A program made the position numbers and the translations under genes. Shown here piece after piece: positions 53,326 through 64,000 of a stretch of DNA of 64,000 bases; positions within the stretch are counted from its first letter, which is position 1; the number at the start of each line of letters is the position of its first letter. Where the stretch lies: the NCBI GenBank assembly GCA_947652115.1, contig OX393561.1, positions 46,553,353 through 46,617,352 on the forward strand, written 5' to 3'. The notes under the pieces were generated by a model. It was not told the origin of the DNA and did no database searches. It saw only the letters and a list, made by a program, of their open reading frames with translations. This DNA is from Blastomussa wellsi (Eukaryota; Cnidaria; Anthozoa; Scleractinia; Plerogyridae).

Positions 53326-53674
53326 ATGGGAGTGTTTAATGCTAGAACTAGTAATAATAATATTGGTCATATAAAACATAATGCTTATGGTGTTGGTCCA
53401 CGTGGACCTCCAGGACCCCCAGGTATTGGATTTAAATTTACTGACAAAGGTAATTATGATATGGATGATAAAATTCTTCGAAATATTGGTGAGCCAGAAG
53501 ATAATGGTGATGCTACAACAAAAAGTTATGTTAATGATATAACATCAATTATTGAAACTGATGTGAATGATAATAAAATAGAAATTGATAAAAGAATAAA
53601 GAAAGGAGAAGAAACTGATATGATGATGATGATGATGCTGCAAGTAAAAAATATGTTGATTCAAAAATTCTAAA
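53326..53674 (+). pseudogene. Fibre-like protein, 5' part with collagen repeat, broken
   Basis: A short N-terminal region is followed by the collagen-like GPRGPPGPPGIG, then MDDKILRNIGEPEDNGDATT, a motif type seen in phage and virus tail fibres. An (ATG)n microsatellite near 53619-53638 shifts the frame; in the other frame the fibre sequence goes on (AASKKYVDSKIL). A LINE insertion then separates it from the larger part at 54520. It is not written out in joined form here. Virion attachment is the likely original role. Confidence 0.75.
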
Positions 53675-54519
53675 TGGTAATCCTGATGATTGGAAGTCTC
53701 ATATATCTAGCCTAGCGGATAAAATATCTAAATCTATTGGTATAATTTTTAGATCTAGTTTTTATCTTTCAACTCCCTCTCTTCGCATGTTATACAACGC
53801 AATGATACTTCCATACCTTAATTACTGTAATCTAGTCCGGGGATCAACTTATAAAACTAACCTTCAAAGAATCGTAATTTTGCAAAAACGTGTAATTAGG
53901 ATAGTGAACAAGTCCTATTATAATGCTCATACAGAACCTATTTTTAAGAAGCTTAACTTGCTTAAATTTCAAGATATTCATTTAATGCATCTAGGTCAGC
54001 TTATGTTCTCGTTTAAGAAGGCTATTCTCCCTCGAAAATTTGAGAACATATTCGCAATCAACAACCAAATCCATTGCTACAATACAAGGCATGCAAATTC
54101 CTTTCGTCTTCCGTTATGTAGAACAAATATCCGGCAATTCTCCGTATTCTTTCAAGGTCCCAAATTCTTCAATTCTCTTTCACCTGAAATTTCGGGCACT
54201 TCATCACTGGCATCTTTCAAAAAAAAACTTAAAGCATATATTATTGATAACTATTAACTCTGTTTTCAAATAAGACTTGTCATAAATTATCTAATATCAG
54301 TCATCTTGTGTTTATTGTGAGGGAACTTAAGCTTACAAGCCCCGTGGTTTTTTATTAGGTTCCCTCGCCATTTTGCTTTCCACCTTAACATATTATACTG
54401 TAGTTTTGTATTTTCATCGTTATCTGTATATTGAGCTGTTTTTATTTATTAATCATTGTATTATAATTCTATTTTTGGCAAATCAAAAAAATAAAATAAA
54501 AAATAAATAAATAAAATTA
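53675..54519 (+). mobile_element. 5'-truncated CR1-like LINE inserted in the fibre gene
   Basis: Encodes the C-terminal part of a non-LTR reverse transcriptase: DWKSHISSLADKISKSIG, LRMLYNAMILPYLNYCNLV, RIVILQKRVIRIVNKSYYNA, and FQGPKFFNSLSPEIS before the stop at 54255-54257. It ends in an (AAAT)n-rich tail. TCTAAA occurs at both edges (53669-53674 and 54520-54525), a plausible target duplication. The open frame is still intact, so the insertion is not very old. Confidence 0.8.
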
Positions 54520-56425
54520 TCTAAAAACTGATGGAAGTAATAAGATGAAAGCTGATTTGGATATGGATGGAAATAAAATAACAAATGTTAATCTTGATTT
54601 TGATAGTGGTGATCATTTTAATGATAAAGTTGGTGATAAAGATTTGATTACAAAAGAATATCTGGTTGATAAATCTGTTAACTTTTTCAAAGCTGATGGA
54701 ACCACTTATGCTTTGGCTGATTTCAATTTGAGTAATAATAGGATATTATTTTTATCAGATCCAGTTGATTATACAGATGCTGCTAATAAGAAAAAAAAGT
54801 ATATTGATGATAAGTTAGCAAAGAAGGTTGAGTTTGGAAATAATAACAGTATTAAAATGGAAGGAGATCTGAATATAAATAACAAGAATATTCTCAATTC
54901 ACCACAAATCACAACAATAAGTGATATATTACACTATAGAAGTCAAAATGTTGTTTTCACTGATGGAAGAAATCCAATGAAAGCTGATTTAAATATGAAT
55001 GGTAATCATAAAATAATCAATTCAGCAAATCCAACAAATGATAATGATCTGATCACTAAAAAGTATATGGAAGAGCATGTGGGTCAATCACATGTAACCG
55101 CTTCCAACAGATTAAATGCTTTCAAATATATTATGGATAATCCTGGTGGACAATTAACTGAAGAAGATGATGTTGAATTTGGAGATATAGTGACTGTGCA
55201 ATCAAGCCCTCATTCAATAAATAAAAATGCTGTTGACACAAAACTACTTTTGGACTCGAATAAAGGATATTATAGTTCGAGAATAGCGGTTAATCTATAT
55301 GTTTTACCTAATAGTGATTACACAATGGCTTTTGAACTTATTTGGACTGATAACAATATCGATCGCGATACTATATCTATCAACGGTGTTAGTTCCATTG
55401 AAACGATTCATATTGTTTTGAAAAAGGTCTTTGATAATTATATTAGATTGATTGTTCAGTTCACTAAAACACAAAATATTGGAAACAACTATTTATATAT
55501 TGATGTTATTATGAAAATGAAAACTGGGGTGTCATATCCTGCAAAACTTCAGACATACATACTATTTTATGGTGTTAAAGGTCTTCAATCAAATGTAGCA
55601 CCAAGTATTTATGATGCTTTATGGGCTGTTGGTGATGGTAAGATTGTAATGAATGAAGTCATTGATATGGGTAATAAAGAAATTATTGGGATAAAAGAAG
55701 ATACTGTTGATTCTGGAGCTGTTAATTATAAACAACTTGCTGCATACTGTTTGAGTCTTGAAACAAAATTGAATGATTTAATCAATGAAAAAAAGAATCA
55801 AAGTTATTATGAAGAGTTATTTGAGTATTGGTTTGATTGTCTTGACCCAAATATGTTTAACATTAATAAAACATCAAATGGCGCTGTTGTTAATAGCGTT
55901 AATGATCGATTGATTTTTCTCACAGTAAAGAATTTAGATAATTTTGATACATCTAAGGGTTTTGTGTTAACAGCGGTTATGGACCTAACTAATAATATAG
56001 ACATAAATGGTGATATGACGTTGATGGTTACTTTTAAGCATAGTGCAGCTATCCAATTTATTCAATTTTATGATGAAAATTTTAAAAGTCCTGTAGATAT
56101 CGTCGCTATCATTATTGATAAAGATTCATTAAAATTTAAACTTCGTAGAAATGACTTTACTAAAGCAATATCATCAAATTATAAAAATAAACAATTAATG
56201 ATTTGGTTTGCAAAAAGAGGTAATCTTTGGCAGGTTTGTCTATGCGATAACGCTGTTTTCATCAATGAAACATTGAATTTAAATATCAACATTAGCAAAA
56301 TCATATTTCAATTCTCACAACATGTTCAACGTATTGGATTCAGCCCTAATTTTTATGCTGTAAATGACCCAGAATTCCATAAAATGTTGTTTCTCGAGAA
56401 ATTGAGAGGAACATACTTTATATAA
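54520..56425 (+). pseudogene. Fibre-like protein, 3' part (626 codons from 54545), separated from its start
   Basis: Contains repeated MKADLDMDGNKITNVN / MKADLNMNGNHKIINSANP units, each followed by D-L-I-T-K-(E/K)-Y, the signature of fibre shafts with repeating sheets. A large, probably globular beta-rich C-terminal domain from about residue 200 would be the receptor-binding head. It is cut from its 5' part by the LINE. The ATG at 54545 could start a truncated product. Confidence 0.75.
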
Positions 56426-56436
56426 TCAATTGATAT

Positions 56437-56562
56437 ATGAAAACTGAAAAGATAAGAATTTGGTTGAAGAAAGTAAAAGATTTCATTCTTTGCTGCAGAA
56501 AAACAATGGATGAAGTTGAGGATGTTATTGAACAAATAGATGGAAGTATAGATAATATATAA
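56437..56562 (+). CDS. Small hypothetical protein, 41 aa, Polinton B
   Basis: MKTEKIRIWLKKVKDFILCC then a charged helix EDVIEQIDGS. It fits exactly between the fibre stop (11 bp before) and the next gene (30 bp after). No family recognised. Confidence 0.45.
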   Translation: MKTEKIRIWLKKVKDFILCCRKTMDEVEDVIEQIDGSIDNI

Positions 56563-56592
56563 TATGATGGAAGAAAATATAATATATTATAT

Positions 56593-57087
56593 ATGAAAGA
56601 TCAACATAAAAGCATATTTAACTGGAATCACATATCAAACAAACTGACAGAAGATCAGATAAAGGAATTAAAATCATACTACCACACATATCATAGAAAG
56701 TGTTGGGTATATAAACAAGCTGTAAAACACTTTAAAAAATGGAAATTGTTGGGTAACTCACTGTCTATCATCTTTGCTTCTGGAGGTATAGCCTCTTCTT
56801 TAGCAACAGGTGGTGTTAGTTTGATTGCTATTAGTATGACAGCACTTCTAATTCAAGGTTGGATGAAGCATAAAGACCTTGATTTAAAAATACAAAATTC
56901 AACATATGCTTATCAAAGTTATAATCATCTATTAATTATGATAAAATATGCAATGAGATTAGGTGAATTTGACAGAGAATGTTTAATTAATTCAATGAAT
57001 AATATTGATAGTTATGTTATTGATATTGAACCTATTGTTGATAAATTTTTTATAAAATATGATCAGATATTTTGTCCTGAAGAATAG
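56593..57087 (+). CDS. Hydrophobic/helical protein, 164 aa, Polinton B
   Basis: A charged N-terminal half (DQIKELKSYYHTYHRKCWVY) leads to a Gly/Ser/Ala-rich hydrophobic segment (IIFASGGIASSLATGGVSLI) and a basic patch, then a helical C-terminus (LIMIKYAMRLGEFDRECLIN). The order of charged helix, Gly-rich membrane-like segment and helical tail matches the broken gene at 32082-32723 of Polinton A and its fragment in Polinton C, so it is probably the same conserved component. Function unknown. It overlaps the convergent gene at 57050 by 38 bp. Confidence 0.65.
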   Translation: MKDQHKSIFNWNHISNKLTEDQIKELKSYYHTYHRKCWVYKQAVKHFKKWKLLGNSLSIIFASGGIASSLATGGVSLIAISMTALLIQGWMKHKDLDLKIQNSTYAYQSYNHLLIMIKYAMRLGEFDRECLINSMNNIDSYVIDIEPIVDKFFIKYDQIFCPEE

Positions 57088-57727
57088 ATTTAATTTTATC
57101 ACCAATCAATGATATAATCTTTGCCCAATATTTTTCATAATATTTAAATGTTCTCTTGGATTTAGTTATTTTTATAGATTCATAAGGAAGCTCAAGCATT
57201 ATAAATAATTTCATTATGATAAAATTTATGCTTATTATTCTTTTTCTTGATGGATCGATTTTATGAATAATCTTATTAATCTCTGAAAATATTTCTTCAA
57301 TCTTATTTTTATTTTTAATAGTTAATTGAATATTATTATTTTTTGATATCATCCATAAAATATTATTAACATGATATTTTATACAATATACTGATTTTCT
57401 TTTGATTTTAAACATATTTTCATAAAAGTTAAAGTAATCTATTATACCCTCAGTATTATGAACTGAACCACAATTTAAACATGTTAAAAAATTATTTAGA
57501 TTTTGTATATTTTGTTTACTACAACATTTTTCAAATCTCTTTTCATTTGGTTCACTACAACATTTTATAACTTCATCTAATATAGGTTTTTCACAAAAAG
57601 GACAATAATCTTCTTTTAAATCTCTTAATTCATTATGTAGTATATTATTACAAGTTATGAGATAAGTAGGAACATCTGATTTTAATATTGGGGCTTTATT
57701 ATCAATTACTTTTTTTAAAAAATCCAT
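57050..57727 (-). CDS. VLTF3-like (poxvirus A2L-type) late transcription factor homolog, 225 aa
   Basis: The N-terminal zinc ribbon has YCPFCEKPILDE and LTCLNCGSVHNTEG (two CxxC pairs), with two additional CC pairs between them. The C-terminal half has KRKSVYCIKYHVNNIL and FKYYEKYWAKIISLIGDKI, corresponding to the conserved YKR...H and K...YYE...I positions of VLTF3-type factors, which activate late viral genes. Known homologs occur in nucleocytoplasmic viruses and some Polinton-like elements. The match is by motif only and moderately divergent. Confidence 0.65.
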   Translation of the reverse strand: MDFLKKVIDNKAPILKSDVPTYLITCNNILHNELRDLKEDYCPFCEKPILDEVIKCCSEPNEKRFEKCCSKQNIQNLNNFLTCLNCGSVHNTEGIIDYFNFYENMFKIKRKSVYCIKYHVNNILWMISKNNNIQLTIKNKNKIEEIFSEINKIIHKIDPSRKRIISINFIIMKLFIMLELPYESIKITKSKRTFKYYEKYWAKIISLIGDKIKSILQDKISDHIL

Positions 57728-57745
57728 TTTATTAATTCTTTTTTT

Positions 57746-57844
57746 TTAAACATTTAGGTTATAATTACAGTTCATGATTTCATCACCAATTATTAGATCA
57801 TCATAATATTTATCATAACAACTAAGTCTATCAGTATAATTCAT
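57746..57844 (-). CDS. Possible tiny ORF, 32 aa
   Basis: MNYTDRLSCYDKYYDDLIIG then a short tail, placed between the VLTF3-like gene and the divergent zinc-finger gene. It could be chance. Confidence 0.25.
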   Translation of the reverse strand: MNYTDRLSCYDKYYDDLIIGDEIMNCNYNLNV

Positions 57845-57885
57845 CTTATATATTATTATATAAGAAAATATATATAGAATATATA

Positions 57886-58200
57886 ATGGAAAAAACTGTT
57901 GAATATTGGACATGTGAAATTTGTAATAAAGATTATAAATTAAATAGTAAAAAAAATCATTTAAATTCACATAAACATATAGATAATGAAATAAAAAAAG
58001 ATGAATTATGGAAAGACCTTTTAGATACATTTATTCGTGATAGAATTTCAAAGATATATAAATATAATGATTATTATGGAATAGATGAAAGTGATGATGA
58101 CATCAGAAATAGATCAATAAAAGATGTACAAAGAGAAGTAAGACAATCTTATCTAAGATATAATAAGACATTCAATCTTATGTTAGAACAAATGATATAA
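57886..58200 (+). CDS. C2H2-type zinc-finger protein, 104 aa, Polinton B
   Basis: WTCEICNKDYKLNSKKNHLN then SHKH forms one C2H2 finger (Cx2C...H...H) at residues 9-30. A charged helical tail with KDVQREVRQSYLRYNKTFNL follows. Probably a DNA-binding regulator. It is the last gene before the right end. Confidence 0.65.
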   Translation: MEKTVEYWTCEICNKDYKLNSKKNHLNSHKHIDNEIKKDELWKDLLDTFIRDRISKIYKYNDYYGIDESDDDIRNRSIKDVQREVRQSYLRYNKTFNLMLEQMI

Positions 58201-58305
58201 ACATATAATTCCGCGGATACAAATACTGAGATTCAATATTGGATTTCAATATTAGATTTTAGTTTGATAATTTAGTCAAAAAATTCAGTCAAAAATTTCA
58301 GCAGA
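58201..58305. repeat. Right subterminal region with short repeats
   Basis: ATTCAATATTGGATTTCAAT and similar units between the last stop codon and the inverted repeat. Confidence 0.6.
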
Positions 58306-58431
58306 AAAATTCAGTCAAAAAATTCTGCTGAAAAAATTTGCTGAAAAAATTATTGAAAAATTTCAGTCAAAAAATTATGCTGAATTTTACTGCTGAAATT
58401 TTGTGCTCGAACTGTCAACTACTATACTACT
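58306..58431 (-). repeat. Polinton B right terminal inverted repeat
   Basis: Reverse complement of 39385-39510 with no difference seen. Confidence 0.95.
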
Positions 58432-58437
58432 ATTTAT
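58432..58437. repeat. Target-site duplication ATTTAT, right copy
   Basis: Matches 39379-39384. Confidence 0.95.
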
Positions 58438-60480
58438 ATCAGGGTATTGATCTGTTACTTTTCTTTTTGAAGTGGGTGGAATTTGCTTCTTCAAGAAAAT
58501 TTCATAGATTTGTTTAGAGGAGATGTCGAGGTTTGAAATTGCTTTGATCAGCGATGAATCAGTGGAAGGCACGCCATTCAGCGGGAAAGGAATTGATAAG
58601 GCTCATTAAAAAGAAATTTTGTTCAGGAGATAACAGCGAGGTGTCGTACACGTTGAAACGAGAAAGGATATTTTCCCGCACAATGTCTCCTATCTTAAGG
58701 AATCCTAACTTGATCATATCATCCCTACATATGGACATTTTGTCATTAATCACCTTGTGAGAAGAGCTGGGTGTTTTCTTGTTTAATTCGGACCACGCAT
58801 CTAGACATTCCTTGCAGTAAACTAGTAAGGGGATTTTTAATTTAGCCGTGTCGAAATTGCAGTATAAAAGGAAACGTCCCCCAACTGGTGAGAGAATTTT
58901 TCCAAGAATAATTTTCCACGAGCTGGGGGAGTCTTGCAAATATGTCTTTAAACACACGACCCGCTTTAGCTTTAATCAAAGATTCAATATCTAGCATTCT
59001 TAATCCACCATTTTTAATGTCAGATATTAAAGCATGGCGTTTAACTTTATCTTTTCCATTCCAGATGAACCCATAACGAATAGAATTTGCCTCTTTAATT
59101 AGTTCTTTGGAAAGAGGTATAACCGATGCTCTATACATAATTTTAGGAATTGCAAATGTTTTCACGATTTGAATCTTTCCTAATAAAGACAGGCCCCTCC
59201 ATTTCCACATATTAATTGATTTCTTCATGTCCTTTAAAGTTTGTCTGAAGTTTAGGGCATCCCTTTGTTTCACATCATAGCTAAAATACACTCCGATGAT
59301 TTTAATGTTTACTCAAATATTGTGCTTTGGAAAATCAACATCTTGTAAGGTGCTGTTTCCAAGGGCAAATATTTCTGTTTTCTCATGAATAACTTTTAAA
59401 CCTGAACATTCACCAAATAACTCAAAAGTCTCAAAGAAAGCATTGTACGAGGAATTGTCTTTAAGGAAGCAAGTCATACCATCCGCAAATGAAGATACCT
59501 ACCCAATTTTAAAGCCTTGTATATTAATGTCCTCCCTTATCTTTATGGCCAAAATCTCGACAGCCATAATAAATAAATACGGAGAAAGTGGATCGCCTTG
59601 TCTGACTTCTCTTTCTAACGGAAAGTGCCCGGTAGTGAATCCATTATTCATAACTGCACTGGATACATCTTTATATAGTATTCAAATCCAGTGTATGAAA
59701 GAAGGGCCAAAGTTGAATTTATGCAAAGTTCTAATTAAAAAAAATAAAATTCCAGTGTGTCGAAGGCTTTCTCAAAATAAATTGCTATCAAAATGCCTGG
59801 CAAGCAGTTACGTTTTGTATAATCGACAACATCATCAATTGTCCGTAGTGCATCAAAAATTGATCTACCTTTAAGAAAAGCATTCCTGTTTGCGTGAATT
59901 ATGTATGGAAAAACCTTTTCTCTACGCTTAGCTAATACTTAAGATATTGTCTTTAAGTCCACATTAATTAACGAAATCGGGCGCCAATTTTTGATCAATC
60001 TTTAATATTCCCCCTTTTTTTCAATTAGCGATATTATAGCTTGTTTTGGGTGTTTGAAAGTTCGCCAAACCCATAAACATAGTTGATACAATCTACTAGA
60101 TATTTACCAAAAAGGCTAAAGTAAAACTCAACTGTTTCGCCATCATTTCCGGGAGTTTTATTCTTGTGAAATGATTGCAGTACAGAAAAACATTCATTGT
60201 ACATTATTTTCCCCTCACATAACGAACGCAGCTCTTCAGATAAAGTTGGGACACCTGATAGGTCATCCAGGAGAGAGGACAATTTCCTTTCTGATTCCTC
60301 GTCGTTCTTAGTCTTGTATAAATTCGAGTAGATAAGCTCCAACTCTGATAAAATTGTTTTGGTCGTCAGTGTTTCATCACTGGTGAATATTTTCCTGACA
60401 CAACTCTTATTCTTGTTTGATTTTTCTAGGTTCAAAAAGTACTTGTTGTTTTTCTCACCTTTTTCATACCAAGTAGCCCG
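58438..60480 (-). pseudogene. LINE-B ORF2, upstream part (L1-type), 5' of the Polinton B insertion
   Basis: Minus-strand frames, in LINE order: 60034-60435 (LRSLCEGKIMYNECFSVLQS; HKNKTPGNDGETVEFY, the L1 RT N-terminal region), a much-damaged RT core across 59300-60000, 58842-59291 (INMWKWRGLSLLGKIQIVKT; YGFIWNGKDKVKRHAL), 58559-58957, and 58440-58572 ending in SKQIYEIFLKK and TDQYPDI at the Polinton junction. Many stops and frameshifts. The sequence continues at 39378 across Polinton B. Confidence 0.7.
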
Positions 60481-61132
60481 AGAACGTATAACCGAACTTA
60501 ATAGCGTTTAAAAATACCACTGAAAAACTTTTATAACTACGGAGCCACCTTAAAATACTGGAACACTTGCACAAACTGACAAATTATGGACTGCTTTCCA
60601 CGTCCTACTGATTGTTGATCTAGTCTATCGATCGTGGTTGCAGATCCAGTCTGTTGATCCTGGTGTTATGATCTGTGTTTGTCAAATCGATCACGTTTAG
60701 ATCGAGTCTGTCGATCCTAGTTCTCTGATTTGTGTTTGACAAATCACCTTAAAATCAGGCTAAACTATATTTCTGTGTCTGGGTAATAAAGCAACTGCAA
60801 TGTCCAATTATGTGAAAATATCTTAGCCCACTTTTTCCAAACAAGATGGCAGACTTGACCACGAGTTGAACACGTTCCCGACACCACTCTGTGCATGCCA
60901 AGCTGTTTGATCGAGATTTTCTCTGGTTATACAAATATAATCTCACCAGATAATATACATATGCGCGGACTCCTATTAATATCTCTTTGGGTTTGGCCTC
61001 TGGGGCCAAACCTTGCGGGGCTAACCCTAAAAATTTAGGCCATTTACCAGCTAACAATTTAACAGTTAAATGTATTAGACGTTACCCCCCATTTTTATCA
61101 ATTTCCCTAGAGGCCTATCTTTGAAAGCGTGA
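60481..61132. other. Non-coding; short GATC-rich internal repetition
   Basis: Between 60610 and 60745, GATCGTGGTTGCAGATCCAG, GATCCTGGTG and GATCCTAGTT-type phrases repeat loosely. Nothing coding recognised. Confidence 0.4.
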
Positions 61133-61365
61133 TGCGAATCGAATGATGCAAGTTGATCTAAAATCACAACTTTTGTCAGGCCAGTGGCAGTATGTTTTGG
61201 GGGATGGTCTGTTCTCAAAAACGATAGAGTCAATAAACAAAAAAATTATTTCCATGGTTACTAGTTGGGTAAGGCCTCTATGCAACATAAATATGATGAA
61301 GATTGGCCGAACCCTTCTTCCGAGAGTTTTCAATTCTTCCTGGTTTTCTCAGACAAAAGCTCTTA
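61133..61365 (-). repeat. Dispersed repeat, inverted partner of 38050-38265
   Basis: See 38050-38265. The two copies lie on either side of the LINE-B/Polinton B block. Confidence 0.65.
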
Positions 61366-62089
61366 AACACAGAATTTGAAGGCACCTGGCTTGAATGGAA
61401 TAACTGACTGTTTTAATTATTTTATTACTTCAATCTATTCTAGCCTAAGGAAAAATATAGCAGTAATTTGATGTTGTCCTTCAGTAGCATTGTCAATAAA
61501 ATATAAAAAGGTCAAACTAGGCCTAAACTACTGTAAAATTAAAAGTCAAGATCGAAGCTTTTGCCGATCTATGGAATCATAAATCACTTCAATGCCAATG
61601 TATTTAGCACTGCTGTGCTAATTGGGGACACTGTAAATAAGGAAACAAATATTGTAAATGAAACAGAATGTTGTTAAAAATCCCAACTGGCAGGAGGCAG
61701 ACCAGTTGGCTATTAACAAAGCACCAAGGAGTTGAATTTGGACCATTGAAGAGAAATCCTTATTAGTGACAGGGAGGAGGACTTAAACCCAGGACCTCTG
61801 GTAAGCAAAATTATTTCAACTAATGCGATTTTCTTGGGCAGAAGTTTGAAGCTGATGTGGACCTAGATTGTGGTCATGCACCCTAAATAATTATGTTAAA
61901 ACACACTTTAAAAATGTTGACTTTCTTACAGCACTTTCACACGCATTGCCATCTATTATAACAGGATAATAATTACTTTGTTTTAGTGCAGAACTTACTC
62001 CATGATTAAGGGCTGGTCTTTCATTACCAGACTTACAGTACCACTTGCATCTAGAAAAAAAATAAACACATGATATGATTGATCAATAA
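61366..62089. other. AT-rich non-coding stretch, nothing recognised
   Basis: No convincing frame, terminal repeat or array. Confidence 0.4.
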
Positions 62090-63870
62090 AAATGGTAAAC
62101 ACCAGGTACAACCACAACCACAACACACAAGCCACAACCACAACCACAACACACCAGGTACAACCACAACGACAAAACACCTGCAACAAGCACATCACAC
62201 AAGCCACAACCACAACACACAAGCCACAACCATAACCACAACACACCAGCCACAACCACAGCACACCAGTGACAACCACAACCACAACACACCAGGCACA
62301 ATCACAACCACAACACACCAGCCACAATCACAACCACAACACACCAGGTACAACCACAACAACAGCACACCAGCCATAACCACAACACACCAGCCACAAT
62401 CAAAATCACAACCCACCAGCGACAACCACAACCACAACACACCAGCCACAATCACAACCACAACACACCAGTCACAATCACAACCACAACACACCAGCCA
62501 CAACCACAACCACAGCACACCAGTGACAACCACAACACACCAGCAACAATAACAACGACAACACACCAGCCACAACCACAACCACAACCACAACACACCA
62601 AGTAAAACCACAACTACAAAACACCAGCCACAACAACATCACACCAGCCACAACCACAACACACAAGTCACAACAATAACCACAACACACCAGCCACAAC
62701 CACAACCGCAGCACACCAGTAACAACCACAACCACAACACACCAGCCACAATCACAACCACAACACACCAGCCACAACCACAACCACAACACACCAGGTA
62801 CAACCACAACAACAGCACACCAGCCACAACCACAACACACCAGCCACAATCACAACCACAACACATCAGCCACAACCACAACCACAGCACACCAGTGACA
62901 ACCACAACCATAACACACCAGCCACAATAACAACCACAACACACCAGCCACAATCAAAACCACAACACACCAGCTACAACCACAACCACAACCACAACAC
63001 ACCAAGTAAAACCACAACAACAGCACACCAGCCACAACCACAACACACCAGCAACAATCACAACCACAACACACCTGGTACAACCACTACAACAGCACAC
63101 CAGCCACACACAACACACCAGCCACAGAAACAACCACAACATACCAGCCACAACCACAACCACAACACACCAGCAACGACCACAACACATCAGCCACATC
63201 CACAACACATTAGGCAGAACCACACCACACCAGTCGCAACCACAACACACCAGCAACAACCACAACACACCAGCCACATCCACAACACACCAGCCACAAT
63301 CACAACCACAACATACCAGCCACAACCACAACCACAACCACAACACACCAGCAACAATCACAACCACAACACACCAGCCACAATCACAATCACAACACAC
63401 CGGTTCAACCACAACCACAACACACCAGCCACAACCACACCCACAACCACAGCACACCAACCTCAACAATTGCACACCAGCCACAATCACAACCACAACA
63501 CACCAGGTTCAACCACAACCACAACACACCAGCCACAACCACAACCGCAACCCACCAGGTACAATCACAACCACAACACACCAGTCACAACAACAACTAC
63601 AACACACCAGCCACAGCCACAACCACAACCACAACACACCAGCCACAACCACAACCACAGCACACCAACCACAACCATAGCACACCAACCACAACCATAA
63701 CACACCAGCCTCAACCACAACCACTACACACCAGCCAAAATCACAATCACAACACACCAGCTACAACCACAACCACAGCACACCAACCACAACCAAAACC
63801 ACAACCACAACACACCAGCCACAACCATTACCACTACACACCAGCCACTACCACTATCACTACCACTTGT
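62090..63870. repeat. Satellite of CACAACCACAACACACCAG-type units, about 1.78 kb
   Basis: Tandem array built of CACAACCA, CAACACACCAGC and CACACCAGTGACAACC-type phrases with frequent substitutions and variable unit order. The strand asymmetry (A/C only on plus) makes long open frames of Thr/His/Gln/Asn/Pro on plus and Val/Cys/Trp/Gly on minus, which are not genes. Confidence 0.9.
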
Positions 63871-64000
63871 TCCGGTGAATGCTTGTTTATTAACACTAAT
63901 GCCGTCCATTGGGACGGCCGAACAAAACACTGCATGTTTAAATTTAAATCTTAACTAATTAATATTCGAATCGGTCGTGTCAGTTAGTTAGTTGTCGTTG
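63871..64000. other. Flank of satellite with a perfect short hairpin
   Basis: GCCGTCC, the loop ATTG and GGACGGC (63901-63918) form a 7-bp stem with a tetraloop. Nothing else recognised before the window ends. Confidence 0.5.

Larger units (their letters stand above)
39385..58431. mobile_element. Polinton B: complete Polinton/adintovirus-like element, 19.05 kb
   Basis: Flanked by 126-bp identical inverted repeats starting AGTAGTATAGTAG and by a 6-bp ATTTAT duplication, the hallmarks of Polinton insertion. About 20 genes are present. A minus-strand block runs from the coiled-coil gene down through minor and major capsid, protease, PLA2 and integrase to PolB. A plus-strand block carries the ATPase, fibre and accessory genes. 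One CR1-like LINE inserted in the fibre gene. Strongly A/T-rich throughout, unlike Polinton A. Confidence 0.95.

Noticed and set aside
62079..63757. Many long open frames in the satellite, on both strands
   Set aside because: They are made only of His/Gln/Thr/Asn/Pro or Val/Cys/Trp/Gly, follow the A/C-only tandem repeat, and occur in several frames at once.

Overview
This is eukaryotic, repeat-dominated DNA, most likely from a cnidarian (an anthozoan such as a stony coral). The evidence is the mixture of mobile elements: Penelope-like elements with GIY-YIG nucleases, a DIRS/tyrosine-recombinase retrotransposon, L1-type and CR1-like LINEs, a tRNA-derived SINE, an intact Gypsy element and several Polinton/Maverick (adintovirus-like) elements. 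There are no bacterial operons and no confident host gene. The species is inferred, not proven.

Layout. 1-3450: two decayed Penelope-like elements (PLE-1, interrupted by another repeat, and PLE-2). 3850-4166: a tRNA-derived SINE. 5280-11980: a decayed L1-type LINE (LINE-A) split by a young Gypsy retrotransposon at 6613-11142 (175-bp LTRs with 2 differences, ATTAC target duplication, one intact gag-pol ORF). 11964-12345: a long palindrome with a tRNA-like sequence in each arm. 13035-13992: two small divergent ORFs of unknown nature. 14082-16711: a decayed DIRS-like element. 17020-34200: an old, diverged foldback repeat whose left arm was hit near the hairpin tip by Polinton A (17829-33228, 15.4 kb). 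36247 to about 37590: Polinton C, a one-ended remnant. 38866-60480: a second decayed L1-type LINE (LINE-B, minus strand) into which Polinton B (39385-58431, 19.05 kb) inserted with a perfect 6-bp ATTTAT duplication. 62090-63870: a CACAACCACAACACACCAG-type satellite.

Polintons A and B each carry the replication and virion set of a Polinton: protein-primed family-B DNA polymerase, RVE integrase, A32-like packaging ATPase, a candidate double-jelly-roll major capsid protein and a candidate penton-type minor capsid protein. They belong to clearly different lineages. B also has an adenovirus-type cysteine protease, a parvovirus-like phospholipase A2 protein, a collagen-containing fibre-like protein, a BRO-N/VRR-NUC fusion and a VLTF3-like protein; I see none of these in A. 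A and C have terminal inverted repeats that are themselves long hairpin palindromes, which B lacks.

The most striking observations are: (1) in B, the phospholipase and integrase frames have no upstream ATG and each joins the preceding gene exactly at an in-frame A_AAA_AAC heptamer, the consensus for -1 ribosomal frameshifting, one followed by a GC-rich hairpin; (2) the parvovirus-like hairpin ends of A and C; (3) the insertion of A into a foldback, whose other arm preserves the empty site and implies a 3-bp rather than 6-bp target duplication; (4) short covarying hairpin repeats inside the BRO-N/VRR-NUC gene; and (5) tandem paralogs in A that share an N-terminus but have exchanged C-termini.

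All coordinates and motifs were read by hand. Family calls rest on motif recognition, not on database searches.
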